The translations under genes and the position numbers were made by a program. Source: Bacteroidaceae bacterium (GTDB taxonomy: Bacteria; Bacteroidota; Bacteroidia; Bacteroidales; Bacteroidaceae). Taken from it: 64,000 nucleotides of DNA. A model generated the notes under the pieces. That model had not been told where the DNA came from. It saw only the letters and a program-made list of their open reading frames with translations, and made no database searches. The stretch's first letter is position 1. Every line of letters starts with the position of its first letter. Below are positions 34,535 to 42,884 of the stretch, in pieces. The stretch covers positions 1 through 64,000 of the forward strand of contig JAFWYQ010000108.1 of NCBI GenBank assembly GCA_017517605.1. Reading direction: 5' to 3'.

Positions 34535-35542
34535 ATGAAAGTAATCATCGACGATAAAATCCCCTATATCCGTGAAGCCATTGCACAAGTGGCCGACCAG
34601 GTGATGTATCTGCCCGGCAGTGCCATCACGGCCGAGGATGTGCGCGATGCGGATGCCTTGATTGTGCGCACCCGCACACGATGCAACCGTGCATTGCTCG
34701 AAGGGAGCCGGGTGCAGTTCATTGCTACGGCAACGATAGGGTTTGACCATTTGGACACCGAATATCTTCGCCAAGCCGGCATCCGATGGACGAATTGCCC
34801 GGGATGCAATGCAGGAAGTGTGGCCCAGTATCTGCGTTCGTCGCTCCTGCTTCTCAGTCAGGAGAAAGGTCTCCCACTCTCCCACTCTACATTAGGTGTG
34901 GTGGGCGTTGGTCATGTAGGCACTCTGGTGGCCGAGGTGGGCAAGGAGTTGGGGATGCGCGTCCTTCTGTGCGACCCTCCACGTGCAGAGCGTGGCGAAC
35001 AGGGTTTCCTTCCTTTGGAGGAGCTGATGCGCGAAGCCGATGTCATTACCTTCCACACCCCATTGGTGCGCGACGGTCATTACCCTACCCTGCACATGGC
35101 TGACGATACCTTCTTTCACGCGCTCGCGCGCAAACCTATTATAATAAATACCTCCCGAGGCGAGGTGGTGGATGGGCAAGCCCTGTTGCGTGCATTGGAC
35201 GAAGGTCGTGTGTGCGAAGCCATTATCGACGTATGGGAAAATGAGCCGGATATAGACCTCCGATTGCTTGAGCGTGTCTATTTGGGCACTCCTCACATTG
35301 CAGGGTATTCGGCCGATGGCAAGGCCAATGCCACCCGCATGGTGCTCGAAGCCCTGTGCAACCACTTCGGTCTGCAAGGACATTCGTTTGCCATCACCCC
35401 CCCACCCGCTCCCGCGGGTGCCGACCCTTGCAATCCTCTTTCCCTTTACAATCCCTGGAGGGATAGTCAGGCATTGAAAGAGAATCCATCGGATTTTGAA
35501 TTTTTGAGGGGGAATTATCCTTTGCGAAGGGAGTATGTGTAA
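34535..35542 (+). CDS. pdxB: 4-phosphoerythronate dehydrogenase
   Basis: About 335 residues from the ATG at 34535 (MKVIIDDKIPYIREAI); an ATG at 34523 is the alternative. PdxB oxidises 4-phosphoerythronate in the pyridoxal phosphate pathway. It belongs to the D-2-hydroxyacid dehydrogenase family. Seen: ATATIGFDHLDTEYL, the NAD-binding GVVGVGHVGTLVAEVGKELG, and the catalytic residues in INTSRGEVVDGQALL, IIDVWENEPDIDL and TPHIAGYSADGK. No serC or pdxA is adjacent. The 34440-34522 stretch before it is C/T-rich repeated text (TTTATCTCCC words) without a gene. Confidence 0.93.
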   Translation: MKVIIDDKIPYIREAIAQVADQVMYLPGSAITAEDVRDADALIVRTRTRCNRALLEGSRVQFIATATIGFDHLDTEYLRQAGIRWTNCPGCNAGSVAQYLRSSLLLLSQEKGLPLSHSTLGVVGVGHVGTLVAEVGKELGMRVLLCDPPRAERGEQGFLPLEELMREADVITFHTPLVRDGHYPTLHMADDTFFHALARKPIIINTSRGEVVDGQALLRALDEGRVCEAIIDVWENEPDIDLRLLERVYLGTPHIAGYSADGKANATRMVLEALCNHFGLQGHSFAITPPPAPAGADPCNPLSLYNPWRDSQALKENPSDFEFLRGNYPLRREYV

Positions 35543-35648
35543 CAAGAAAAAGAGAGTGTTTTTATCATCAAAATTGCCAATTTTCCCCTCTTTTTTTGCA
35601 CAAATAGATAAAATGTGTGCAGAAAAATGCGTTTATTTCCCTTTTTTC

Positions 35649-35679
35649 TTTGTAGTTTGAAAGAATATGTGTTCCTTTG
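35649..35679 (+). promoter_or_regulatory. acpP operon promoter
   Basis: TTTG (35649-35652), a 19-base spacer, then TTCCTTTG (35672-35679), a one-base variant of TAnnTTTG. The leader is about 45 bases. Confidence 0.55.
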
Positions 35680-35731
35680 CACACAGAATTTAAATAATCA
35701 AATCAATTAATTAACTAAAAAGATTTAAGTT

Positions 35732-35965
35732 ATGTCTGAAATTGCAGCAAGAGTAAAAGCTATTATCGTTGATAAGTTGGGTGTTGAAGAGTCTGAAGTT
35801 ACAAACGAAGCAAGCTTCACTAATGACCTCGGTGCCGATTCATTGGATACTGTAGAACTTATCATGGAGTTTGAGAAGGAATTCGGTCTTTCAATTCCCG
35901 ATGATCAAGCAGAGAAGATTGGCACAGTAGGTGACGCTATCTCTTACATCGAAGCTAACAAATAA
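35732..35965 (+). CDS. acpP: acyl carrier protein
   Basis: 77 residues, acidic. ACP carries growing acyl chains on a phosphopantetheine arm attached to Ser37 in [20 protein letters not shown]. Size and helix pattern are typical. It is the first gene of acpP-fabF-rnc; the fabF start is 28 bases downstream. Confidence 0.98.
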   Translation: MSEIAARVKAIIVDKLGVEESEVTNEASFTNDLGADSLDTVELIMEFEKEFGLSIPDDQAEKIGTVGDAISYIEANK

Positions 35966-35992
35966 GAAAGAAGAAGAATTTCATACGAAAAT

Positions 35993-37261
35993 ATGGAATT
36001 GAAAAGAGTGGTAGTGACAGGCCTTGGTGCACTCACTCCGTTGGGCAACAACGTTGAAGAAACGTGGAAAGCCCTTTTGGAAGGTGTGAGTGGAGCAGGG
36101 CCTATCACGCATTTTGACGCATCTGAATACAAAGCGCAATTTGCTTGTGAGGTAAAGGGCTTCAATGCCGCTGATTTCGGTATTGACCGTAAGGAGGCAC
36201 GTAAGATGGACCTCTACACCCAATATGCAGTAGCTGTGGCCAAGCAGGCCATGAGCGACTCGGGATTGGATGCAGAGGAGATTGACAAGACCCGTATTGG
36301 TGTGGTGTTCGGTGTAGGTATCGGAGGTATCAATACTTTCGAGGATGAGGTAAGCAACTGGGCTATCAACGGTAAGGAGAAAGCCCCAAAATTCAACCCT
36401 TTCTTCATCCCCAAGATGATTGCCGACATTGCTTCCGGACAGATTTCCATCATGTACGGTCTGCATGGTCCTAATTATACCACCACATCCGCTTGTGCAT
36501 CGTCTTCCAACGCTATTGCCGATGCTTTCAACCTCATCCGTTTGGGTAAGGCTACGGCGGTTGTTACTGGAGGTGCTGAAGCAGCAATCTGTCCTGCCGG
36601 TGTAGGAGGTTTTACCGCTATGCACGCCTTGTCAACCCGTAATGATGACCCGCAGACAGCCAGTCGTCCCTTCAGTGCCAGTCGCGATGGCTTCGTGATG
36701 GGCGAAGGTGCCGGATGTCTTATCCTCGAAGAATTGGAACATGCCAAGGCTCGTGGTGCGAAGATTTATGCTGAGTTGGCTGGTGTAGGAATGTCTGCTG
36801 ACGCCCATCATCTGACCGCTTCTCATCCTGAAGGATTGGGAGCCAAGTTGGTGATGCAGAATGCATTGGAAGATGCTGAAATGAAGCCCGAGGACATCGA
36901 CTACATCAACGTGCACGGTACTTCAACCCCCGTGGGTGACGTGTCGGAGTGCAAGGCCATCAAAGATGTGTTTGGCGAACATGCCTACAAGCTCAATATC
37001 AGCTCTACCAAGTCCATGACCGGACACTTGTTGGGAGCTGCCGGAGCCGTAGAGGCCATCGCCTGTACATTGGCTATTCAGAACGACATTGTGCCTCCCA
37101 CCATCAACCATACTGAAGGCGACAACGACGAGAACATTGACTATGCGATGAACTTCACTTTCGGTCAGGCTCAGAAGCGAGCCATCAATGCCGCTTTGTC
37201 AAACACCTTCGGATTCGGTGGACACAACGCATGTGTAATCCTTAAGAAATACGTTGATTAA
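35993..37261 (+). CDS. fabF: beta-ketoacyl-ACP synthase II
   Basis: 422 residues. It condenses malonyl-ACP with acyl-ACP in fatty-acid elongation. Active-site features: Cys near residue 167 in TTSACASSSNAIADA, His in NVHGTSTPVGD and the second His in KSMTGHLLGAAGA, plus the C-terminal NTFGFGGHNA. Length is normal. It lies between acpP and rnc, only three bases from the latter. Confidence 0.98.
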   Translation: MELKRVVVTGLGALTPLGNNVEETWKALLEGVSGAGPITHFDASEYKAQFACEVKGFNAADFGIDRKEARKMDLYTQYAVAVAKQAMSDSGLDAEEIDKTRIGVVFGVGIGGINTFEDEVSNWAINGKEKAPKFNPFFIPKMIADIASGQISIMYGLHGPNYTTTSACASSSNAIADAFNLIRLGKATAVVTGGAEAAICPAGVGGFTAMHALSTRNDDPQTASRPFSASRDGFVMGEGAGCLILEELEHAKARGAKIYAELAGVGMSADAHHLTASHPEGLGAKLVMQNALEDAEMKPEDIDYINVHGTSTPVGDVSECKAIKDVFGEHAYKLNISSTKSMTGHLLGAAGAVEAIACTLAIQNDIVPPTINHTEGDNDENIDYAMNFTFGQAQKRAINAALSNTFGFGGHNACVILKKYVD

Positions 37262-37264
37262 ACC

Positions 37265-38242
37265 GTGTTTCTGACAGATAATATCCTTATTCCAGTAAGC
37301 CTCCTGTTCCGAAAGGACAGGAAGGCTTATTGTGCTTTAAAGCGAATCCTCGGATTCTATCCCCGACATCTTCATTACTACAAGCAAGCACTCATGCACA
37401 AATCCATGCACCAGCGTACGGCCGATGGCCAACGTGTGAACAACGAGCGTCTGGAGTTCTTGGGAGATGCCATCTTGGGTGCGGTAGTAGGCGATATTGT
37501 CTATCGCCATTTTAAGGGAAAGCGCGAAGGATTTCTCACCAACACACGCTCAAAATTGGTGCAGCGCGACACACTTAATCGTGTAGCTGTGGAAATCGGT
37601 TTGGACAAACTCATCCAATACTCCATCTCCAGCAGCAGCCACAACAGCTATATGTGCGGAAATGCTTTCGAGGCGCTTATCGGAGCCATCTATCTCGATC
37701 GCGGATACAATTGTTGTATGCAATTCATCAATGAGCGTATTCTGCATCGCTTGCTCGACATCGACAAGGTGGCCAATAAAGAGATGAACTACAAGAGCAA
37801 ACTTATTGAATGGTGCCAGAAGAAGAAAGTGCGTTTCGAATTCAAGATTGTAGGCCAACATCGCGAACGTAGCGAATCATACAGTCCTGTATTTGATAGC
37901 CAAGTGCTGCTCAACGGTATCGTGTGTGGCGAAGGCTCGGGATACAGCAAAAAGGAGAGCCATCAAGCTGCTGCGAAGATTGCCTACAAGCGTATTCGTG
38001 GAAACAAACAATTGGCCGAGCAAGTTTTTGCCGCTAAAGAAGTGCATAAAGAACCCGTAGTGCAGAGCGCTGTTGCCGAAGAACTTCCCGTAGCAGTTGA
38101 AGCAAGCGGAACCTCTGTTGTGGAGTCCGTTGCCGACACAAACTATTTCTCCGAAGCAGCAATTATCTCCATTCCCCAATTGGAAAGTACCACACAAGTG
38201 GAAACCTCTTTAGAAGAGGAAATCTACACCAAAGAATATTAA
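37265..38242 (+). CDS. rnc: ribonuclease III with long C-terminal extension
   Basis: 325 residues from a GTG at 37265. RNase III cuts double-stranded RNA in rRNA and mRNA processing. The RNase III signature NERLEFLGDAILGAVVGD is near residue 62, and GNAFEALIGAIYLDRGY holds the second metal-binding site. A dsRNA-binding domain follows (NYKSKLIEWCQKKKVRFEF ... GSGYSKKESHQAAAKIAYK). After about residue 245 there are about 80 extra residues rich in Val, Glu and Ser (EVHKEPVVQSAVAEELPVAV, then TTQVETSLEEEIYTKEY) with no recognisable domain. Typical members end near 245. The tail is probably disordered. Confidence 0.94.
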   Translation: MFLTDNILIPVSLLFRKDRKAYCALKRILGFYPRHLHYYKQALMHKSMHQRTADGQRVNNERLEFLGDAILGAVVGDIVYRHFKGKREGFLTNTRSKLVQRDTLNRVAVEIGLDKLIQYSISSSSHNSYMCGNAFEALIGAIYLDRGYNCCMQFINERILHRLLDIDKVANKEMNYKSKLIEWCQKKKVRFEFKIVGQHRERSESYSPVFDSQVLLNGIVCGEGSGYSKKESHQAAAKIAYKRIRGNKQLAEQVFAAKEVHKEPVVQSAVAEELPVAVEASGTSVVESVADTNYFSEAAIISIPQLESTTQVETSLEEEIYTKEY

Positions 38243-38330
38243 AGGTGTATTCTATAAAATCAAGGTTTTAGGTACAAAACAAAAAGGTTATAAACCTTGA
38301 ACCTTAAACTTTAAACTTTTATCACTTACT

Positions 38331-39299
38331 ATGAAACCAAAGCAACTCCTTATTATAGCTCTTTTAGGCTGTTTGTCGGCTTCGCAACAAGCCTGTGCCC
38401 AGCAACCGCAACAGACGGGTGAGGAGATGGCTTCCATGCAACCCAGCCAAGTTATCTCGTCTTATGTCCCTACAGAAATGACCTTTGCAGGGAAGAAAAT
38501 CGACCTTCGTCGTGCCGATTTGCACGAACGTATGGATCGCGAGCTTATCACATTTTCCTATGGACACACCACTACCCTGCTTATGATTAAGCGTGCCAAC
38601 CGTTATTTCCCCATTATTGAACCTATCTTGAAGGAGTGCGGTGTGCCCGACGACCTCAAGTATCTGATGGCCATCGAGAGCAGTGTAGATATCCGTGCCC
38701 TCTCTCCCGCCAAGGCGGCTGGATTGTGGCAATTTATGCCTGCCACAGGCAAAGAATACGGATTGGAAGTAAATACCAACGTCGACGAACGTTACCATGT
38801 GGAGAAAGCTACCCGTGCCGCCTGTAAATACTTGAAGGACGGATACGGGAAGTACGGCGACTGGCTCACCGTGGCAGCCAGTTATAATGCCGGTTTTGCC
38901 CGTATCACCTCGGAGTTGGAGAAGCAGAAGACCGACACCTCCATGGATATGTGGCTCAATAAGGAGACCAGCCGTTACATGTTCCGCATCCTTGCAGCCA
39001 AGCAAGTTTTCACTTCGCCCCGTCGCTATGGTTTTATCCTGCGTGCCAGCGACCTCTATCCTGCGCTTCCCACCAAGCCTTACGAGGTAAAGGCCACCAT
39101 CGCCGACCTTGGAGCCTTTGCCAAAGGGCAGGGAGTCCCCATGTCGCTTCTCAAGGAAGCCAATCCTTGGTTGCTTACCAACACGCTTCCCGTCCGTCCT
39201 GGAGGAAAGACTTATACCATTCAAATTCCCATCATGGAAAAGTGGACATACGACCCCACTGACACCGCACCTCATAATCCTGCTTGGGTGGTGGAGTGA
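38331..39299 (+). CDS. lytic transglycosylase (MltD-type) with LysM-like end
   Basis: 322 residues with a signal peptide (KPKQLLIIALLGCLSASQQACA). It should cleave peptidoglycan glycan strands with formation of anhydro-muramic acid. The SLT domain is seen as YLMAIESSVDIRALSPAKAAGLWQFMPAT (shown here in parts: catalytic Glu in AIESS, then AAGLWQFMPATG) and VAASYNAGFARI. The C-terminal 80 residues (YEVKATIADLGAFAKGQGVP, then LLKEANPWLLTNTLPV) resemble one LysM-like wall-binding unit. It follows rnc by 88 bases of self-complementary sequence, and a strong hairpin lies after it. Confidence 0.9.
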   Translation: MKPKQLLIIALLGCLSASQQACAQQPQQTGEEMASMQPSQVISSYVPTEMTFAGKKIDLRRADLHERMDRELITFSYGHTTTLLMIKRANRYFPIIEPILKECGVPDDLKYLMAIESSVDIRALSPAKAAGLWQFMPATGKEYGLEVNTNVDERYHVEKATRAACKYLKDGYGKYGDWLTVAASYNAGFARITSELEKQKTDTSMDMWLNKETSRYMFRILAAKQVFTSPRRYGFILRASDLYPALPTKPYEVKATIADLGAFAKGQGVPMSLLKEANPWLLTNTLPVRPGGKTYTIQIPIMEKWTYDPTDTAPHNPAWVVE

Positions 39300-39335
39300 A
39301 GTGTAAAAATTGAGCAATCTTGAGTTTATGGAATA

Positions 39336-39383
39336 CAAGAAAGAATGCTAATCTTATGCCCGTAAGATTAGCATTCTTCCTTG
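39336..39383. terminator. 21-bp hairpin between convergent genes
   Basis: The arms CAAGAAAGAATGCTAATC (39336 on) and GATTAGCATTCTTCCTTG pair over 21 bp with one mismatch around the loop TGCCCG. It sits between the lytic transglycosylase and the leftward TlpA-like gene. It lacks a clean T run, so it may terminate with help or act as a barrier. Confidence 0.75.
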
Positions 39384-39472
39384 TGTATGATTACTATTCT
39401 TTCAGCCATTGTGCTGAAAGGATGAACTCACGTTATTATAGTGTATCTTTGTGGCAAAAGTAAAGTCTAAAA

Positions 39473-40582
39473 TCACTCTTTGCCTGACAATTCTTCCAGT
39501 TTCTTTGTCAAGGCATTGCCTCGCAAATTTGTTGCAACAATCTGACCGGTTGAGCAATCTATAAGGAAATTGGCGGGTATGCCCTGCACACCGTATGCTT
39601 CGGTGGTATTCTTTGCGTCTGTACACAGGACGTTTGTCCACTCCATTCCCTTTTCCTTTATAGTCTGCATCCATTTGTCCTTGTCGTCTTCCTTATCGAT
39701 GGACATGGAGTATATTTCGAATCCCTTACCATGGAATCTGGTGTAAGCCTCCTTAAGATGGGGCACTTCCCTCATGCAGGGGCCACACCAAGTAGCCCAA
39801 AACTCCAGCAGCACGTATCTGTTGCCTTTTCTTTCTATAACGCTCTTCAACGAAAGTTCCTTGCCGTCAGTGCTTTCCCCCGATATGTTCTTGTAAGGGT
39901 TGCCGGGTTGGACTGTCTTTGCAAGTTCAGCCATTTGTCTTTCCCGTTCCATCTTCTTTTCTATCTTTGAGACAAGGTCTGCATATTTCTCATCTTTGTG
40001 TGCAGCATACAAGTCACCTGCCAGTTCTAACCTCATGTCGTTGAACATAGATGCCTCGTACCGTTCAAACAGATAGACACCCAACAGATTGCCAACGTTC
40101 TCCTTGATGTACGGATAGATGAAAGGATAGAGCGTTTCGGGGCGTACGGATGGATTACTTCTGAAAAGGCTGTCCACGGCCTGACTGAATTGCATATTGG
40201 CATCATTGAGTGGAGTGCCCGTAGCCACATGGTGTTTGTCGTCTTCCCATGCTCCGATTTGGATATTTCCTGGTTCTACAATCAGTTCAATGACTGTAAC
40301 TTCTTGAGCCATCAACGAATCGGCAACCCCGACTACTGCTATGTACGGAGTTTCCACACGCCCCTCCAATACGAAATAGTGGTCCTTGACTACCGTGGAA
40401 TCCATCACTGGAATCTCCTCGGATTCTACGGATTTGATTAAGTACACTTTCTTCCCGTCGGCAAAGTCAGAAGCCTTTCCCGTAATAGTGAAATTTTTCT
40501 TTTCCTGCCCAATCGCTGTGCACGACATCAGGCTTGCGACACCCATCATCAGTGCCGCCATCAGGATACTTTTCTTTCTCAT
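39473..40582 (-). CDS. TlpA-like thioredoxin lipoprotein with DUF4369 domain
   Basis: 369 residues. The start is taken at 40582 (MRKKSILMAALMMGVASL, lipobox SC) because the promoter box is at 40634 and an earlier Met at 40636 would be upstream of transcription. The N-terminal half is DUF4369-like (FTITGKASDFADGKKVYLI, MDSTVVKDHYFVLEGRV), and the C-terminal half is a thioredoxin domain with the redox pair in FWATWCGPCMREVPHLKEAY. It likely works in periplasmic disulphide reduction. The promoter is of a shared type (see findings). Two TATCTTTGYGGCAAAAG motifs lie nearby at 39444 and 40739. Confidence 0.9.
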   Translation of the reverse strand: MRKKSILMAALMMGVASLMSCTAIGQEKKNFTITGKASDFADGKKVYLIKSVESEEIPVMDSTVVKDHYFVLEGRVETPYIAVVGVADSLMAQEVTVIELIVEPGNIQIGAWEDDKHHVATGTPLNDANMQFSQAVDSLFRSNPSVRPETLYPFIYPYIKENVGNLLGVYLFERYEASMFNDMRLELAGDLYAAHKDEKYADLVSKIEKKMERERQMAELAKTVQPGNPYKNISGESTDGKELSLKSVIERKGNRYVLLEFWATWCGPCMREVPHLKEAYTRFHGKGFEIYSMSIDKEDDKDKWMQTIKEKGMEWTNVLCTDAKNTTEAYGVQGIPANFLIDCSTGQIVATNLRGNALTKKLEELSGKE

Positions 40583-40633
40583 AATCTCTATAATTTTGTT
40601 TGTTCTACTCTTTTCTGGTACTCTTCTTTGTGG

Positions 40634-40664
40634 CAAAAATAGTCGTTTCCCATCTCTCCTCCAA
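40634..40664 (-). promoter_or_regulatory. promoter of the TlpA-like gene, shared-spacer type
   Basis: Minus-strand TATTTTTG at 40634-40641 preceded by GAGAGATGGGAAACGACT and a CTTG at the -33 position. The spacer resembles those at 60175 and 61602 upstream of other TlpA-like genes. Confidence 0.5.
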
Positions 40665-40801
40665 GGGTAAAGTCAAAAAAACGTCTGTTTCTGATGCCAG
40701 AATGTCTAATTTTAGACACCTATTATATTATATAAGCGTATCTTTGCGGCAAAAGTAAAGTTCGAATTTTGCTTTTTTGAATGGTATTTCGGAACAGCCA
40801 A

Positions 40802-42781
40802 TTATTCCAATTGTTTTTTCAGTTCTTTCAGTTTCCATTCAAACGTGTCGGTATTGTAAAGGCGGTACTCCAGTCCTTCGCGCACCACGTTGCCGTTCTT
40901 GTCCAGCGTTTCGTAGTGGGGAATGCCGTTGAACTGGAAGAGTTCCATCAGTTTGTTGTACTCGTCGCGGGTGATGAGGTGACAGTCCTCTCCATCGAGG
41001 TTCTCCTTCACGTAGTTGTTGTATGCCTCTTCGGTTGACTCAGGTGCCGCGATGAAGAGGAAATCAACCTCAGGATGGAGTCTGAAGGTCTTGCGCAACT
41101 CCTTGGAGTGTTCGATGGCGCTCCGGCAGGGACCGCATCCCATTCCCCAGAAGTCGATGAGCAGGTATTTCCCCCTGTACTTGTCCGTCATGCGGCGCAG
41201 GATACGGGTTGCTTCCGTATCGGGCAGGCTGTAGATGAGTGTCTGCCGCTCCAGCTCCTTGGCGTAGAGACGGTCGAGATTGGCTTGCAGACCGGGATGC
41301 TTCAATGTTTCGCGGCGGAGTTCCACCAGCCTTTTCTGTTCCTCCTTTTCCTTCCGGAAGTTTTTGAGATTGTTCTCCGTCTTTCTCAGTACGACAATCT
41401 TTCCCCATAGCGAGGGGCTGTCCGCTCCTGTCACCTTCATGTCGTTGGCCAGTATGGTACTGTCTTTGCTTGCTTCATAGTCGGCTTTCACTATGAGGAG
41501 CCTGAAGGCTTCGTCCAGCACCGGCGCAAATTCATAGCGGTTCAGCATAATGCTTATGTTGTTGCTGGTCAGTGAAGAGACATCGTTGTAGGGAAGTTCC
41601 CTGAAAAATCCCCAATTGGCCGCATCACCTACATCAGCCAACTTTTTATAGGCACGGATGCTGTCTTCGCCCGTCACTTCTCGATAGGTCGCAAACCGGG
41701 CATCCAGCGTGTAATCCATAATCCACCGGGCATGGCGCAACTTGTTCCACACGTGTGCCAAGTGCTGTTCCCATGGGGTGAATCCATTGCGCCAGGCTAT
41801 GTAGTCCACCGTTCGTTCGTTGGCTTTGGCCAGCCCCATCAGTTTCTCCTGCATCTCTGCAAACGACAGCGCCTCCTTATCTTTTTCATAGTCCCTGTAG
41901 TGATAGCTGTTCATGTAGTCCGTTCCGCTCATCATCAGCCTTTCGCAACGGAGTACCTCTTCGTCGGAGCCTTTGTAATCCATCGTCCAGTCCTTGTGGA
42001 TGTTGATCACGGTGGTGCATCCCGGCACCAGATAGGCACTGATTGGCTGATAGAGGTTTTCCGTGCGGATAGAGAAATAGAGCTCCTTGGGATAAAAATC
42101 GACAAACTTGACTTCGAATGTCCCGTCTTCCTGCACATCGATGGCTTTGGGTGTGTCCTCGCCTGTCAGTTCGTTTCCCAGGTAGAGTTGCATGGTGTTG
42201 AACCCCATGTCGCGTGAATACCCCTCAATCTGTCCGCGCAGGCAGACGGTGTCCGTGCGGATGAAGTCCTGTGGCACACTCACCGTATCCACGAAAGCAG
42301 GAATGCGGATAGGCTTCTTGGCATCGTGTATGCCTAAGATCTGGAAGTCACCGGATTTTTTCCCCTCTATCAAATCAAAGAAAGGAGTCTTCTTGGGCAG
42401 AGGTTCGAACAGCAGTTTGAAGTCGTTTGCCTCGTTGGTTGCCTTTTGGAAGAATTGGTCGAACTTCTCGCCGGGGACTCCTTGGCTGCGCATGATGCGG
42501 TACTCCTTGCCTTTGTCGTCCACAAGGCAAGTGGCCCGGTCAAAGCGGAAGCCATTGTTCGTGTCGTGCTTGTGGAAAGTGACGATGGTGGCCGTGTCGG
42601 TCAGCATCACGTGGGTGATTTCTGCATTGCTGATATTGCTGTTCAGCCACTGTACATCTTTGAACTGCTTTTTGAATGCCTGTACCGGACTACCAGTCAT
42701 GAGCAGCACTGCTGCCAGTGAAAGTGTGCGCAGGGCGCATCTCGCCCACATCGCAACGGAATGTTTTTTCTGTTTCATCAT
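40802..42781 (-). CDS. large secreted protein with C-terminal TlpA-like thioredoxin domain
   Basis: 659 residues with a signal peptide (ARCALRTLSLAAVLLMTGSPVQA). The N-terminal 500 residues are not recognised. The C-terminal 150 form a thioredoxin fold: KYLLIDFWGMGCGPCRSAIE with the CGPC redox pair, then VDFLFIAAPESTEEAYNNYV and the cis-Pro in FNGIPHYETLDKNGNVV. It is nearly twice the usual TlpA-like length, and the long front may be a binding domain. It lies between another TlpA-like gene and an ABC permease, all leftward. Confidence 0.85.
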   Translation of the reverse strand: MMKQKKHSVAMWARCALRTLSLAAVLLMTGSPVQAFKKQFKDVQWLNSNISNAEITHVMLTDTATIVTFHKHDTNNGFRFDRATCLVDDKGKEYRIMRSQGVPGEKFDQFFQKATNEANDFKLLFEPLPKKTPFFDLIEGKKSGDFQILGIHDAKKPIRIPAFVDTVSVPQDFIRTDTVCLRGQIEGYSRDMGFNTMQLYLGNELTGEDTPKAIDVQEDGTFEVKFVDFYPKELYFSIRTENLYQPISAYLVPGCTTVINIHKDWTMDYKGSDEEVLRCERLMMSGTDYMNSYHYRDYEKDKEALSFAEMQEKLMGLAKANERTVDYIAWRNGFTPWEQHLAHVWNKLRHARWIMDYTLDARFATYREVTGEDSIRAYKKLADVGDAANWGFFRELPYNDVSSLTSNNISIMLNRYEFAPVLDEAFRLLIVKADYEASKDSTILANDMKVTGADSPSLWGKIVVLRKTENNLKNFRKEKEEQKRLVELRRETLKHPGLQANLDRLYAKELERQTLIYSLPDTEATRILRRMTDKYRGKYLLIDFWGMGCGPCRSAIEHSKELRKTFRLHPEVDFLFIAAPESTEEAYNNYVKENLDGEDCHLITRDEYNKLMELFQFNGIPHYETLDKNGNVVREGLEYRLYNTDTFEWKLKELKKQLE

Positions 42782-42884
42782 CGAAGAAATTTACGATTTG
42801 ATTATTTACTATTTATTTACGATTTTATTGATTTGGCTATTCCAGTTCTCCTCTCTTTCGGGGAGGGTTAGGGAGGGGCTCCCC

